From Deltaproteobacteria bacterium (GTDB lineage Bacteria > Desulfobacterota > Desulfobulbia > Desulfobulbales > Desulfobulbaceae): a stretch of 15,328 bases of DNA. The notes under the pieces are model-generated. The model did not search any database. It was given only the letters and a program-made list of their open reading frames with translations, and was not told where the DNA came from. This document shows, piece by piece, positions 7,279 through 14,040 of this stretch; the stretch's first letter is position 1; every line of letters starts with the position of its first letter. The position numbers were made by a program, and so were the translations under genes. Location of the stretch: positions 1 to 15,328 of the forward strand of contig JAJRVA010000048.1 in assembly GCA_024277485.1 (NCBI GenBank). The letters run 5' to 3'.

Positions 7279-7444
7279 AACATATTGAAATTCCGCAACT
7301 TTTCCCCAGCATCTTTACCGCGGCACAGGTTCATCATGCCGGGGTTGCATGCATATTCGGGCTGTTTTTGTTGCACACAACCGGGGCCGGGAACCTGGAA
7401 CGGGGAAAGAAAACAGGAAAGGGAAAGCGATTTAACGCCGGTTA

Positions 7445-7831
7445 TCAGGCTTCAGCAACCGTATTATGGGTGATAAAATTATCGACAAGCTGTTTCTGCT
7501 GCCCGGTCAACTCGCCGAATTCAAGGCCGAACCGGCTGACCCGGATAGCAGTAAAAGGTGTTGTTGCCTCGCTCTGCAGCATGCTGACGAGGCGGACAGG
7601 GACATCCCTGAGATAAAAATCCGCATTGTTGACGAAAATATCCACTCTGACATCATCCGGCAGCGCGTCGTCAAAGATGACCGATTGAATCTTCATCCCC
7701 CCCTCGCTGATATCCTGTATGGTAAAGGGAATGTTGTCTATGAAAGCGTAAGCTCCGTCGCGCACCTGAAAACGGGAGTGTTGACGGCGCTCCTCTCTTA
7801 AATCAGGCATTGCCTGCTCACTTGCTGCCAC
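7445..7831 (-). CDS. Single-domain PilZ protein (probable c-di-GMP receptor)
   Basis: 128 residues from the GTG at 7831; an in-frame ATG at 7810 (residue 8) is the alternative start. Neither has a strong Shine-Dalgarno. The PilZ signature is intact: RxxxR at residues 16-20 (RQHSR) and DxSxxG at 40-45 (DISEGG), the two elements that hold cyclic-di-GMP. GLEFGEL near the end is also typical. Nothing else is attached, so this should be a stand-alone cytoplasmic adaptor that acts on a partner protein when c-di-GMP binds. The partner cannot be told from sequence. The N-terminus overlaps a small ORF (7818-7943) in another frame, so translation may be coupled. The amidase-actin unit lies 335 bases downstream behind its own promoter. 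Family call firm, process unknown. Confidence 0.87.
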   Translation of the reverse strand: MAASEQAMPDLREERRQHSRFQVRDGAYAFIDNIPFTIQDISEGGMKIQSVIFDDALPDDVRVDIFVNNADFYLRDVPVRLVSMLQSEATTPFTAIRVSRFGLEFGELTGQQKQLVDNFITHNTVAEA

Positions 7832-7943
7832 TGTTCATTTGCTGTATTGAATTCATCTCATACTCGTTGACCAGCTGACAGTACTCTCTGATCAGGTACC
7901 AGCGCTGCACCGGACTTAACTGGAAATAAATCGGACTTAACAT
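7818..7943 (-). CDS. Candidate small protein overlapping the PilZ gene start
   Basis: A 41-codon ORF from the ATG at 7943, ending with TGA at 7818-7820, 14 bases inside the PilZ gene in a different frame. An in-frame TTG at 7973 would give 51 codons and has AGGAGG (7984-7989) 10 bases before it; the ATG has no Shine-Dalgarno. The middle (LSPVQRWYLIREYCQLVNEY) reads like a real amphipathic helix: Trp, Tyr and Leu alternate with Arg, Glu and Asn, and the peptide is not low complexity. Overlap with PilZ suggests translational coupling. A frame change near 7820 would join the two into one longer PilZ protein, so a sequencing error or frameshift must be considered. A promoter-like sequence covers the ATG, which complicates use of that start. 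I do not recognise the family. Coding status is an inference from composition. Confidence 0.45.
   Translation of the reverse strand: MLSPIYFQLSPVQRWYLIREYCQLVNEYEMNSIQQMNSGSK
7911..7941. repeat. 10-bp direct repeat, 21-base period, at the predicted PilZ transcript start
   Basis: CGGACTTAAC occurs at 7911-7920 and again at 7932-7941. The 21-base period equals two turns of DNA, the spacing expected for two protein molecules bound on one face. The repeats lie from about -3 to +28 relative to the predicted start. 21 bases is also seven codons, so the repeat shows up as a doubled LSP in the small ORF. Confidence 0.45.
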
Positions 7944-7944
7944 C

Positions 7945-7973
7945 AATATACGTATCGCGACGCGGGGAGTCAA
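7945..7973 (-). promoter_or_regulatory. Near-consensus sigma-70 promoter upstream of PilZ
   Basis: On the - strand: TTGACT at 7973-7968, 17-base spacer, TATATT at 7950-7945 (5 of 6 matches in each box). A start is expected near 7938, giving PilZ a leader of about 107 bases. It lies within the longer version of the small ORF, so if it is used the 51-codon version and the ATG at 7943 are excluded from that transcript. Confidence 0.6.
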
Positions 7974-8269
7974 GGGGCGGGAACCTCCTGTTCTTCAAGT
8001 TATTCCGCTTCATTTACCAGCCGGCCCGGTACCGGTTGAGAACACAAAGACGCTCAGCCCGGCAACGGATAAAACTCTTTCATCTCATAACAAAATAACA
8101 CTGAAAGCAGAAAAAGCAAAGAGAAAAACCAGCCATGTTTTTTACCCTTACGTTGAATTTTGCAGAAACAGGGAAAAAAGTGCGCTTTTTTTACCCTCTA
8201 TTTTCCGCAACCGCCATCTCACAGGCAACAGCCGGCACCCCGGACCCGACCTCGACAGCGGAACACACC
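7974..8269. other. Intergenic region downstream of polA
   Basis: About 300 bases between the polA stop and the PilZ promoter with no gene I can support. It contains the palindrome CCGGTACCGG at 8026-8035 and an A/T-rich stretch at 8095-8200 with two weak hairpins. One is AAAAAC (8134-8139) with GTTTTT near 8147-8152; the other is annotated at 8170-8197. Together they may mark the end of the polA transcript. Confidence 0.45.
8170..8197. terminator. A/T-rich hairpin after polA, possible terminator
   Basis: AGGG-AAAAAAG (8170-8180), loop TGCG, CTTTTTT (8185-8191), a two-base bulge, then CCCT (8194-8197). It lies about 75 bases past the polA stop. The T run is inside the stem, so this is not a textbook intrinsic terminator. 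Confidence 0.35.
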
Positions 8270-10969
8270 CTATATCTTGGCCAGGTTTGTGCTGGTTGAC
8301 AGGTTGGCCACCAGCGGCACGTCAATTGTGATCACGTCCTCCATGGCTGATTTCAGCGCGTCGATGGTAGTCTTCAGTTCACCTTCAGGGACTTCAAGAA
8401 CCAGTTCATCGTGAATCTGGAGAATCATCCGGGCACCAAGGCCCTGTTTCACCATCTCATGGTCGACCTTCAGCATTGCCAGCTTGATTATGTCTGCTGC
8501 AGTCCCCTGGATGGGAGTATTAATTGCCGTTCTTTCAGCGAATTCCCGGCGGGTTCTGTTTGCATGGTTGATATCAGGCAGGATCCTGCGGCGGCCCAGG
8601 AGCGTGGAGACATAACCGTCTTCCCTGGCCTTCCGGATAATACTCTCCATGAACCTCCTGATCCCCTTATAGTGCGCAAAATACCTGTCTATAAAGGTCT
8701 GCGCTTCCTTGCGGCTGATACTCAGCTGATTGGACAGACCGTAACTCGACATGCCGTAGACGATGCCGAAGTTGATTGTCTTGGCCACCCGCCGCATTTC
8801 AGGCGTAATGAGCTGTGGTGCGACAAAAAAAATCTCTGCCGCCGTGCGGCTGTGAATATCTTCGCCTGCGTGGAAAGCAGTGAGCAGGGCCTGATCCTGC
8901 GAGTAATGCGCCAGCACACGCAGGTCAATCTGTGAATAATCACCGGCTAAAAGAAGGGTCCTGGGAGCGGCAACAAAAGCGGCGCGGATTCTCTGGCCGT
9001 CCTCGGTCCGAACAGGGATGTTCTGCAGATTCGGTTTGCTTGAACTCAGCCTCCCCGTGGCTGTACCGCACTGGTTGAACGAAGTGTGGACCCGGTTATC
9101 GGCCTTATGGATCAGCCGGCTCAGCTTGTCCACGTACGTCGACTTCAGTTTGGCCAGGTTGCGGTAGGAAAGAACATGCCCCGGCAGATCATGCTGCCGG
9201 GACAGACGCTCCAGCACTTTCACATCCGTGGGATAACCGGTCTTTGTTTTGCGCCCCCTGGGCAGCTGCAGGTCTTCAAAGAGAACTTCGCCAAGCTGCT
9301 GGGGAGACTTGATATTGAATTCCCTGCCGGCTAAGCGGAATATTTCTTTTTCAAGCTCATTCAGTTTCCGGCCGAATTCTTCGGAAAGATCCCGGAGCAG
9401 CTGTTCATCAACACGGATGCCCGCCCTCTCCATCCTGGCCAGGACAGGTATCAGGGGACATTCTATGTCCTGAAAAAGAGACCACAGGCCCAGTTCTTTC
9501 AACTGGGGCTGCTGGTGTTTGAAGAGCAGAAGGGTCCCGTATACATCTTCGCAGCTGTAATCCCCGGCGCTCTCAAGATCGACCCGGACAAAGCTGTCTG
9601 CCAGCTTGTCGCCTCCGGTGACCTCGGCAAAGGGGGTCACCCTGACGTCCAGCTCCAGGCAGAGGTCGTCAAGCTTGTAGGAACGGCGGCCAGGATCAAT
9701 GAGCCATGCCCCGATCATGGTGTCGTACAGGGGACCGGCAAGATTCACCTTCCCGTTGCGCGACGAAGAAAGTACCGACCAGTCAAACTTGAGATTATGC
9801 CCGATCTTCGGCAGCTCCTCGTCCTCAAGAAAAGGGCGGAGAGCGGCAATGATCAAATCCGGAGTCAGCTGGTCGGACAGCAGGTCGCCTTCTTCATTGC
9901 GATGTCCGCAGGGAATGTACCAGGCCGCATCTTCATCCAGGCACAGGGATATGCCGACAAGTTCGGCAGTCAGCGTGTCCAGGGAATTTGTTTCCGTATC
10001 AACAACAAGATGACGTGCTCCTTTAAGCCGGTCGATCAGGCCATCCAGCTGTCCCGGTGTCTGCACCAGGGAGAATCCCCCGGTATCAACATCCCGGGCA
10101 GGAACATCGCTCTTCAGCAGGGTATAGAACTCAAGCTCGGACAGTACCTCCCGCAGGGAATCCGCGTCCGGTTCACGGACCAGGTACTCATCCTGGCTCG
10201 CCGGAACCTCGACATCCTGGTTCAGCCGGATCAGATCCCGAGACAGGAAAGCGTCCTGCCTGTGAAGAATCAACCGCTCCTTCATTTTAGAGGGCTTCAT
10301 TTCATCCACCCGCTCAAACAGCTTTTCAAGCGTCCCGTGTTCATGTATCAGCTTCTGTGCTGTTTTCGGCCCCACACCAGGCACACCGGGAATATTGTCC
10401 GAACTGTCGCCGGTCAGGGCAAAGTAGTCAAGCAGCTGGTCCGGGTCTATCTGGTATTTTTCCTTCACCATGGCAGGACTCATCAACCGGTCGGTCATCG
10501 GATCCCACAGGGTCACATTCTCATCAACAAGCTGGAGCAGGTCCTTGTCTCCGGAGACAATGACAACTCTGCATCCCTGAGCGCCAAGTTGCCTGGTCAT
10601 GGAGGCAATCAGGTCATCCGCCTCCTGGGCATCATGTTCAAGACTCAGGATATTATAGGAGGTGACGATTTTCCTGATATAGGGGATCTGGACAGCCAGG
10701 TCATCAGGCATCGGCGGCCTGTTGGCCTTGTACTCCGGATATATTTCGTGCCGGAAAACAGGCCCCCGTGTATCAAATGCCACGGCCATGCATTCAGGTT
10801 CACGCTCACGCAGGATCCGCCGCAGGATCGTGGTAAACCCGTACACGGCATGCGTCGGCAGGCCGCGGGAATTACTCAGGGGAGCAATTGCGTGATAGGC
10901 CCGGTAAATATATGCGTTGCCATCGACCAGATATACTTCTTTACATGTCATTGGTGTACCAGAGCTCAT
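8270..10969 (-). CDS. polA: DNA polymerase I
   Basis: 899 residues, with all three Pol I domains: 5' nuclease (about 10-290; acidic EADD at 116-119 and helix-hairpin-helix IPGVPGVGPKTA at 193-204), 3'-5' exonuclease (about 315-490) and polymerase (about 510-899). It fills gaps and removes RNA primers in replication and repair. The proofreading motifs are intact: D324 and E326 (VVDTET), D396 (NLKFD), Y471 and D475 (YSCED). Polymerase motif A is GDYSQIDLRVLAH with catalytic D677, and Asp 682 occupies the place of the usual steric-gate Glu. Motif B is RRVAKTINFGIVYG with K730, F734 and Y738; motif C is QIHDELV with D854. The C-terminus STSTNLAKI departs from the common KNWxEA-type ending. The ATG at 10969 lacks a Shine-Dalgarno; the ATG at 10951 (MTCKEVYLVDGNAY) is equally possible. 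A 12-codon ORF starting near 10987 overlaps the start and may or may not matter. Confidence 0.97.
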   Translation of the reverse strand: MSSGTPMTCKEVYLVDGNAYIYRAYHAIAPLSNSRGLPTHAVYGFTTILRRILREREPECMAVAFDTRGPVFRHEIYPEYKANRPPMPDDLAVQIPYIRKIVTSYNILSLEHDAQEADDLIASMTRQLGAQGCRVVIVSGDKDLLQLVDENVTLWDPMTDRLMSPAMVKEKYQIDPDQLLDYFALTGDSSDNIPGVPGVGPKTAQKLIHEHGTLEKLFERVDEMKPSKMKERLILHRQDAFLSRDLIRLNQDVEVPASQDEYLVREPDADSLREVLSELEFYTLLKSDVPARDVDTGGFSLVQTPGQLDGLIDRLKGARHLVVDTETNSLDTLTAELVGISLCLDEDAAWYIPCGHRNEEGDLLSDQLTPDLIIAALRPFLEDEELPKIGHNLKFDWSVLSSSRNGKVNLAGPLYDTMIGAWLIDPGRRSYKLDDLCLELDVRVTPFAEVTGGDKLADSFVRVDLESAGDYSCEDVYGTLLLFKHQQPQLKELGLWSLFQDIECPLIPVLARMERAGIRVDEQLLRDLSEEFGRKLNELEKEIFRLAGREFNIKSPQQLGEVLFEDLQLPRGRKTKTGYPTDVKVLERLSRQHDLPGHVLSYRNLAKLKSTYVDKLSRLIHKADNRVHTSFNQCGTATGRLSSSKPNLQNIPVRTEDGQRIRAAFVAAPRTLLLAGDYSQIDLRVLAHYSQDQALLTAFHAGEDIHSRTAAEIFFVAPQLITPEMRRVAKTINFGIVYGMSSYGLSNQLSISRKEAQTFIDRYFAHYKGIRRFMESIIRKAREDGYVSTLLGRRRILPDINHANRTRREFAERTAINTPIQGTAADIIKLAMLKVDHEMVKQGLGARMILQIHDELVLEVPEGELKTTIDALKSAMEDVITIDVPLVANLSTSTNLAKI

Positions 10970-11020
10970 GTTTTTTCATGAAACAGGATCATTTTCTTTA
11001 CCACAGGATAACAGGCTAAC

Positions 11021-11056
11021 AAAAAAAAGCCTCTGCCGTAAACGGCAGAGGCAAAA
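11021..11056 (-). terminator. Intrinsic terminator of the HPF/cold-shock gene
   Basis: A perfect 10-bp GC-rich stem (GCCTCTGCCG at 11029-11038, CGGCAGAGGC at 11043-11052) with a 4-base loop. On the - strand it is followed by T8 (A8 at 11021-11028 on the + strand). It sits 27 bases after the HPF gene stop. The four A's at 11053-11056 give only a weak T run on the other strand. polA begins about 50 bases further on, so it needs its own promoter or read-through. Confidence 0.93.
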
Positions 11057-11078
11057 TACTTTCCTTTTTTTGAGTCAA

Positions 11079-11621
11079 CTACATTTTTGCGGCCCGGACA
11101 AATGTCGCCTGCGGCCCCATTTCCCCTTCGGTCACACCAAACATGACACAGTCTCCTTCCTTCAGATCCTCCATGGCAACGTCCCGCAGAACAGTCTCGT
11201 GAAAAAATATTTCCTGTTCATCGGAAGTAACGATAAACCCGTAGGAATCGATCGGGAACAGCCGTTTGATAATACCGCTGCTGTTTCCATCAAGAACGGC
11301 CCCCTGGGCCTTCACACTCTTATGGTTCTGTTTTTTTCTGACGATCTCCTTCAGCTTTAAACCAAGGACATCAAAGGCCTCAACCAGAAGCGGATGCACT
11401 TTTTCCCCCCATCTCTTGACAACAACCGTATCATTGGGAACTGCGGCAACCAGACGTACCTCAAAGCCGACTTCCTTGTAGTGAGAAGTGCTTTCAATGG
11501 TTACACGGAGGTGAAGAACCAGGTTGGCGTAGTGGCGTATAATTTTTGCTTTTTCTTCTTCAATTTTATCCTGCCAACCTTTCCGCATGTGAAGATTTCT
11601 GGCCTCAATCTTAAGTTCCAT
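11079..11621 (-). CDS. HPF/RaiA-type ribosome hibernation domain fused to a cold-shock domain
   Basis: 180 residues. Residues 1-95 are an HPF/RaiA (S30AE) domain: MELKIEARNLHM start, a helix with KIEEEKAKI, then strands LHLRVTIES, FEVRLVAAVP and TVVVKRWGEKVHPLLVEAFD. Proteins of this type bind the 30S decoding region and silence ribosomes in stationary phase. Residues 114-180 are a cold-shock (OB-fold) domain: GIIKRLFPIDSYGFI with the RNP1 core YGFI (127-130), EIFFHETV with the RNP2 core (137-141), and an EGDCVMFGVTEGEMGPQAT end. The cold-shock part lacks the usual KWF and KGFGFI aromatics (KRL and DSYGFI instead), so nucleic-acid contacts may be altered. The long-HPF dimerisation domain is absent. 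GGAGG at 11628-11632 lies 6 bases before the ATG. It is a single gene with its own terminator. Function is inferred from the domains. Confidence 0.88.
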   Translation of the reverse strand: MELKIEARNLHMRKGWQDKIEEEKAKIIRHYANLVLHLRVTIESTSHYKEVGFEVRLVAAVPNDTVVVKRWGEKVHPLLVEAFDVLGLKLKEIVRKKQNHKSVKAQGAVLDGNSSGIIKRLFPIDSYGFIVTSDEQEIFFHETVLRDVAMEDLKEGDCVMFGVTEGEMGPQATFVRAAKM

Positions 11622-11752
11622 AAAGTTCCTCCACTATTAAAAACGACAGCAACCCCATGTTACTGCCTTTACCAACGTCGTATTAATCTGTATATTCCGG
11701 GAAAAAGTATGAGAAGTTTGCCTGAAGTAAAAACATTTATCCATACTTAAAG

Positions 11753-11758
11753 TATAGT
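11753..11758 (+). promoter_or_regulatory. Possible -10 box in the HPF-hemH divergent region
   Basis: TATAGT at 11753-11758 matches 5 of 6 of the -10 consensus on the + strand; TATACT (11756-11751) does the same on the - strand. They lie in an imperfect palindrome, ATACTTAAAGTAT (11743-11755). No clear -35 accompanies either, so this is only a candidate divergent promoter. Confidence 0.25.
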
Positions 11759-11798
11759 CACACTTGCGGGGTCAAATCAAGGGTCAGCCTTCGATTTC

Positions 11799-11828
11799 TT
11801 GACGAAAACCACTGCCAGGATATACAAT
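11799..11828 (+). promoter_or_regulatory. Possible hemH promoter placing the start codon at the transcript 5' end
   Basis: TTGACG at 11799-11804 and TACAAT at 11823-11828 (18-base spacer) each match 5 of 6 consensus bases. The predicted start is about 11835, which is exactly the hemH ATG, so the message would be leaderless or nearly so. Confidence 0.4.
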
Positions 11829-11834
11829 CATCCT

Positions 11835-12833
11835 ATGCAACAGCAGAAAATAATTGGAATTTTGCTTCTTAACCTGGGCGGACCTGAATCCCTGGAAGAT
11901 GTTGAACCTTTTTTGTACGACCTCTTTTCAGACCGGCAGATTATTCGTCTCGGCCCTTCATTTCTTCAAAAACCCATAGCCAGGCTGATTGCCGGACGAA
12001 GGGCTCCCACCTCCAGGGAAAACTACCGCAAAATCGGCGGCGGCTCTCCCATCTGCCGCATCACAGCCGGCCAGGCCCGGGCACTTGAGCAAAGACTTTC
12101 CGGCAAAGGCTCTTTTGTGGTACGAACCTGCATGCGATACTGGCGCCCTTCCGCCCCGCAGGCTGTCAGCGAAATGGTCAGGGCCGGCGTCAGCAGTATT
12201 ATCGCGCTGCCCCTCTATCCGCATTACTCGGCGGCAACAACAGGCTCATCATTTACCGATCTGCGCCTGGCTGTCGAAAAAGCTGCCCCCGCACTCCCTG
12301 TTCATGAAATACGATCATGGCCGGACGAACCGTCCTATATTCGATGCCTGACGGAAAAAATCCGGGAGGGGCTGCTCCTCTTCCGGGATGAATCAGTAGA
12401 AGTTGTCTACAGTGCCCACAGTCTTCCGAAAAAATTCATTGAAGAAGGAGATCCCTACGTCGATGAAATCATGACGACCATTTCCGCCCTGGAAAAGAGT
12501 ACCGGCACAAAAGGACATCTCTGTTTTCAGAGCATGAGCGGCCCGGTCGAGTGGCTGGAACCCTCCACTCCCGATATGCTCCGGAAACTGGCCGACCGGG
12601 GATGCAGGAACATCCTCATGGTGCCGATCAGTTTTGTCTCCGATCACGTGGAGACACTCTACGAGATCGACATGCTGTACAGAGACATGGCAAGTGATCT
12701 CGGCATGCGGCTCGAATCAACCCGCGGCTTAAATGACGACCCCGGGTTCATTGAGGCCCTGGCAAACCTGGTGCTGACCAGGATCTGCGCAGACCAGGAT
12801 CATGGAGTACCACCAATCTACCCCCTGTCCTGA
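11835..12833 (+). CDS. hemH: Ferrochelatase
   Basis: Inserts ferrous iron into a porphyrin (protoporphyrin IX, or coproporphyrin III in the coproporphyrin branch) as a last step of heme synthesis. 332 residues from the ATG at 11835, in the usual range. The frame extends to a TTG at 11799, but family proteins normally begin close to the GILLLNLGGPES strand, so 11835 is preferred; AGGA lies 14 bases before it, rather far. Motifs: NLGGPES (13-19), YPHYSAATTGSS (128-139), VVYSAHSLPKKF with the metal-site His 195, FQSMSGPVEWLEPST (231-245), and FVSDHVETLYEID with Glu 273. No iron-sulfur cysteine cluster is evident at the C-terminus. It stands alone on this strand, and its last 16 bases overlap the end of rodA on the other strand. 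Confidence 0.95.
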   Translation: MQQQKIIGILLLNLGGPESLEDVEPFLYDLFSDRQIIRLGPSFLQKPIARLIAGRRAPTSRENYRKIGGGSPICRITAGQARALEQRLSGKGSFVVRTCMRYWRPSAPQAVSEMVRAGVSSIIALPLYPHYSAATTGSSFTDLRLAVEKAAPALPVHEIRSWPDEPSYIRCLTEKIREGLLLFRDESVEVVYSAHSLPKKFIEEGDPYVDEIMTTISALEKSTGTKGHLCFQSMSGPVEWLEPSTPDMLRKLADRGCRNILMVPISFVSDHVETLYEIDMLYRDMASDLGMRLESTRGLNDDPGFIEALANLVLTRICADQDHGVPPIYPLS

Positions 12834-13930
12834 AACCGCCTCATCCTGATATTCATCAGCAGACCTATGCCGATCAAGGTCGTCAACAGTGATGAGCCGC
12901 CATAACTGAACAGCGGCAGCGGTATACCGACAACAGGCAGAAAACCCATGATCATCAGGAGGTTGATTACCGCCTGCCAGAAAATCAGCATGACAATGCC
13001 GAATGCCAGCAGGACCCCAAACTTGTCCCGCGCCGTCATGGCAATGTTAATCCCCCACAGCAGCATGAAAAAATAACAGCCCAGGAAAAACACGCTGCCG
13101 GAGAAACCCCATTCCTCGGCCCATACGGAAAAGGCAAAATCAGTATGCCGTTCGGGCAGAAAATGAAGATGCCCCTGGGTCCCTTCCATAAACCCCTTGC
13201 CGAAAATCTGCCCGCTGCCCACGGCAATCTTGGACTGCATAATCTGATAGCCCTGGTTCATCGGATCGCCCTCCGGATTGAGAAACGTTTCAATCCGGCG
13301 CCGCTGATAATCCTTCAGGAAAAATTTCCACATGACAAAGCCTCCGGAAAACCCGAGTGTTGCCAATATCGCGATGGTCGTCCAGCGCATTTTCACAAAG
13401 AGTATCATGGAGACAAAGATAATCCCAAGCATCAGCGCGGTGCCGAGATCAGGCTGGATCATGATCAGGACAAAAGGCACAGCGGTCAGAAGTCCCGGCC
13501 TGACCAGGTCGAGCAGGCCATAGCCCCTGCCGACCTCTCGCCTGGAAAAATAACTGGCCAGGACGATGACGAGAATGAGCTTGGCCGGTTCCGAAGGCTG
13601 CAACCGGAAAAAACCGAGGTTGATCCAGCGCTGGGTTCCGGCAATGGAGTGGACGAAAAAACCCGTATAGATAAGCAGCAGGATGATTATGCCGTAGAAC
13701 ACAAAACCCAGCGCCTCAAGCTCCTTGTAGTCAAAACTGATAAGGAAAAGCATGAGCCCGAGGCTGCCCAGAAGTATATAGAGCTGTTTGTAAAAAACTG
13801 CTGACGGTTCCGGCCCTCCACTCCAGGTTGAGCTGAAAAGGTTGGCCAGAGCCATGACACATACCAGTAGCAGCAGCAGCAGCATAACCCAGTCAAAACA
13901 ATGTATTAATCTGCGATCAAATCGAAACAT
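12818..13930 (-). CDS. rodA: RodA, SEDS-family peptidoglycan glycosyltransferase
   Basis: 370-residue polytopic inner-membrane protein, about ten hydrophobic segments, starting with a Leu-rich helix (14-30). RodA polymerises glycan strands from lipid II in the elongasome together with PBP2. SEDS landmarks: INLGFFRLQPSEPAKL with Glu 114, IMIQPDLGTAL with the essential-type Asp 161, ERHTDFAFSVWAEEWGF (260-276) and GIPLPLFSYGGSS (335-347). Its length suits RodA better than FtsW, and the neighbour is PBP2, which fixes the identity. mrdA lies 109 bases upstream on the same strand, a larger gap than the usual near-overlap, and a terminator-like hairpin stands between them. No Shine-Dalgarno precedes the ATG (TATTTCATT). 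The leucine run near residue 17 is coded mostly by repeated CTG, a short triplet repeat. Confidence 0.96.
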   Translation of the reverse strand: MFRFDRRLIHCFDWVMLLLLLLVCVMALANLFSSTWSGGPEPSAVFYKQLYILLGSLGLMLFLISFDYKELEALGFVFYGIIILLLIYTGFFVHSIAGTQRWINLGFFRLQPSEPAKLILVIVLASYFSRREVGRGYGLLDLVRPGLLTAVPFVLIMIQPDLGTALMLGIIFVSMILFVKMRWTTIAILATLGFSGGFVMWKFFLKDYQRRRIETFLNPEGDPMNQGYQIMQSKIAVGSGQIFGKGFMEGTQGHLHFLPERHTDFAFSVWAEEWGFSGSVFFLGCYFFMLLWGINIAMTARDKFGVLLAFGIVMLIFWQAVINLLMIMGFLPVVGIPLPLFSYGGSSLLTTLIGIGLLMNIRMRRFQDRG

Positions 13931-14000
13931 AATGAAATAGAAACTAAACTTAACTTCCCTGATTGACGTATTTATGTAAAATCATGTTGTACTTTCCTGC

Positions 14001-14011
14001 TGACCAGGTCA
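14001..14011. repeat. Palindrome TGACC-A-GGTCA between mrdA and rodA
   Basis: Two perfect 5-base arms about one central base, directly next to the T run of the hairpin behind mrdA and about 70 bases before the rodA start. It could be an operator for a rodA promoter in the 110-base gap, or chance. Confidence 0.25.
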
Positions 14012-14040
14012 AAAAAGGCTGAAGCTGTTCAACAGCCTTT
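14011..14040 (-). terminator. Terminator-like hairpin at the end of mrdA
   Basis: Stem AAAGGCTG (14014-14021) with CAGCCTTT (14033-14040), loop of 11 bases. On the - strand the stem is followed by a T6 run (14016-14011). The stem's first base is shared with the mrdA stop codon. It has the form of an intrinsic terminator. The stem is short and the loop long, so it may be leaky and act as an attenuator ahead of rodA. Confidence 0.65.

Larger units (their letters stand above)
7110..7444. other. Intergenic region between the PilZ and amidase genes
   Basis: About 335 bases with no convincing gene. Its left quarter carries the amidase promoter and a palindrome, annotated separately. The right part (7200-7440) holds a short inverted repeat at 7264-7278 and a purine-rich stretch just after the PilZ stop (7395-7430). 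I see no terminator for PilZ with a clear stem and T tract. The ORFs crossing it (for example 7188-7376, - strand) have composition unlike real proteins. Confidence 0.5.

Noticed and set aside
7188..7376. 62-codon - strand ORF between PilZ and the amidase
   Set aside because: GTG start without a ribosome-binding site, Cys-rich erratic composition, and its end overlaps the consensus promoter.
7858..8013. 51-codon - strand ORF (starts MKRNNLKNRRF) in the polA-PilZ gap
   Set aside because: Overlaps the better small ORF in another frame, is Arg/Pro-rich without helical pattern, and covers the promoter; no Shine-Dalgarno before its ATG.
9515..10981. 488-codon ORF on the + strand
   Set aside because: Lies entirely antisense to polA, whose motifs are complete; its translation has no recognisable family pattern and reflects the codon bias of polA.
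11677..11685. TAATACGAC on the - strand, identical to the first part of the T7 phage promoter
   Set aside because: Only 9 bases match and the rest of the promoter does not; no phage genes nearby. Coincidence.
13871..13886. CTG triplet run as a phase-variation tract in rodA
   Set aside because: Only about four uninterrupted repeats; length changes would keep the frame and only alter a leucine run in a membrane helix.
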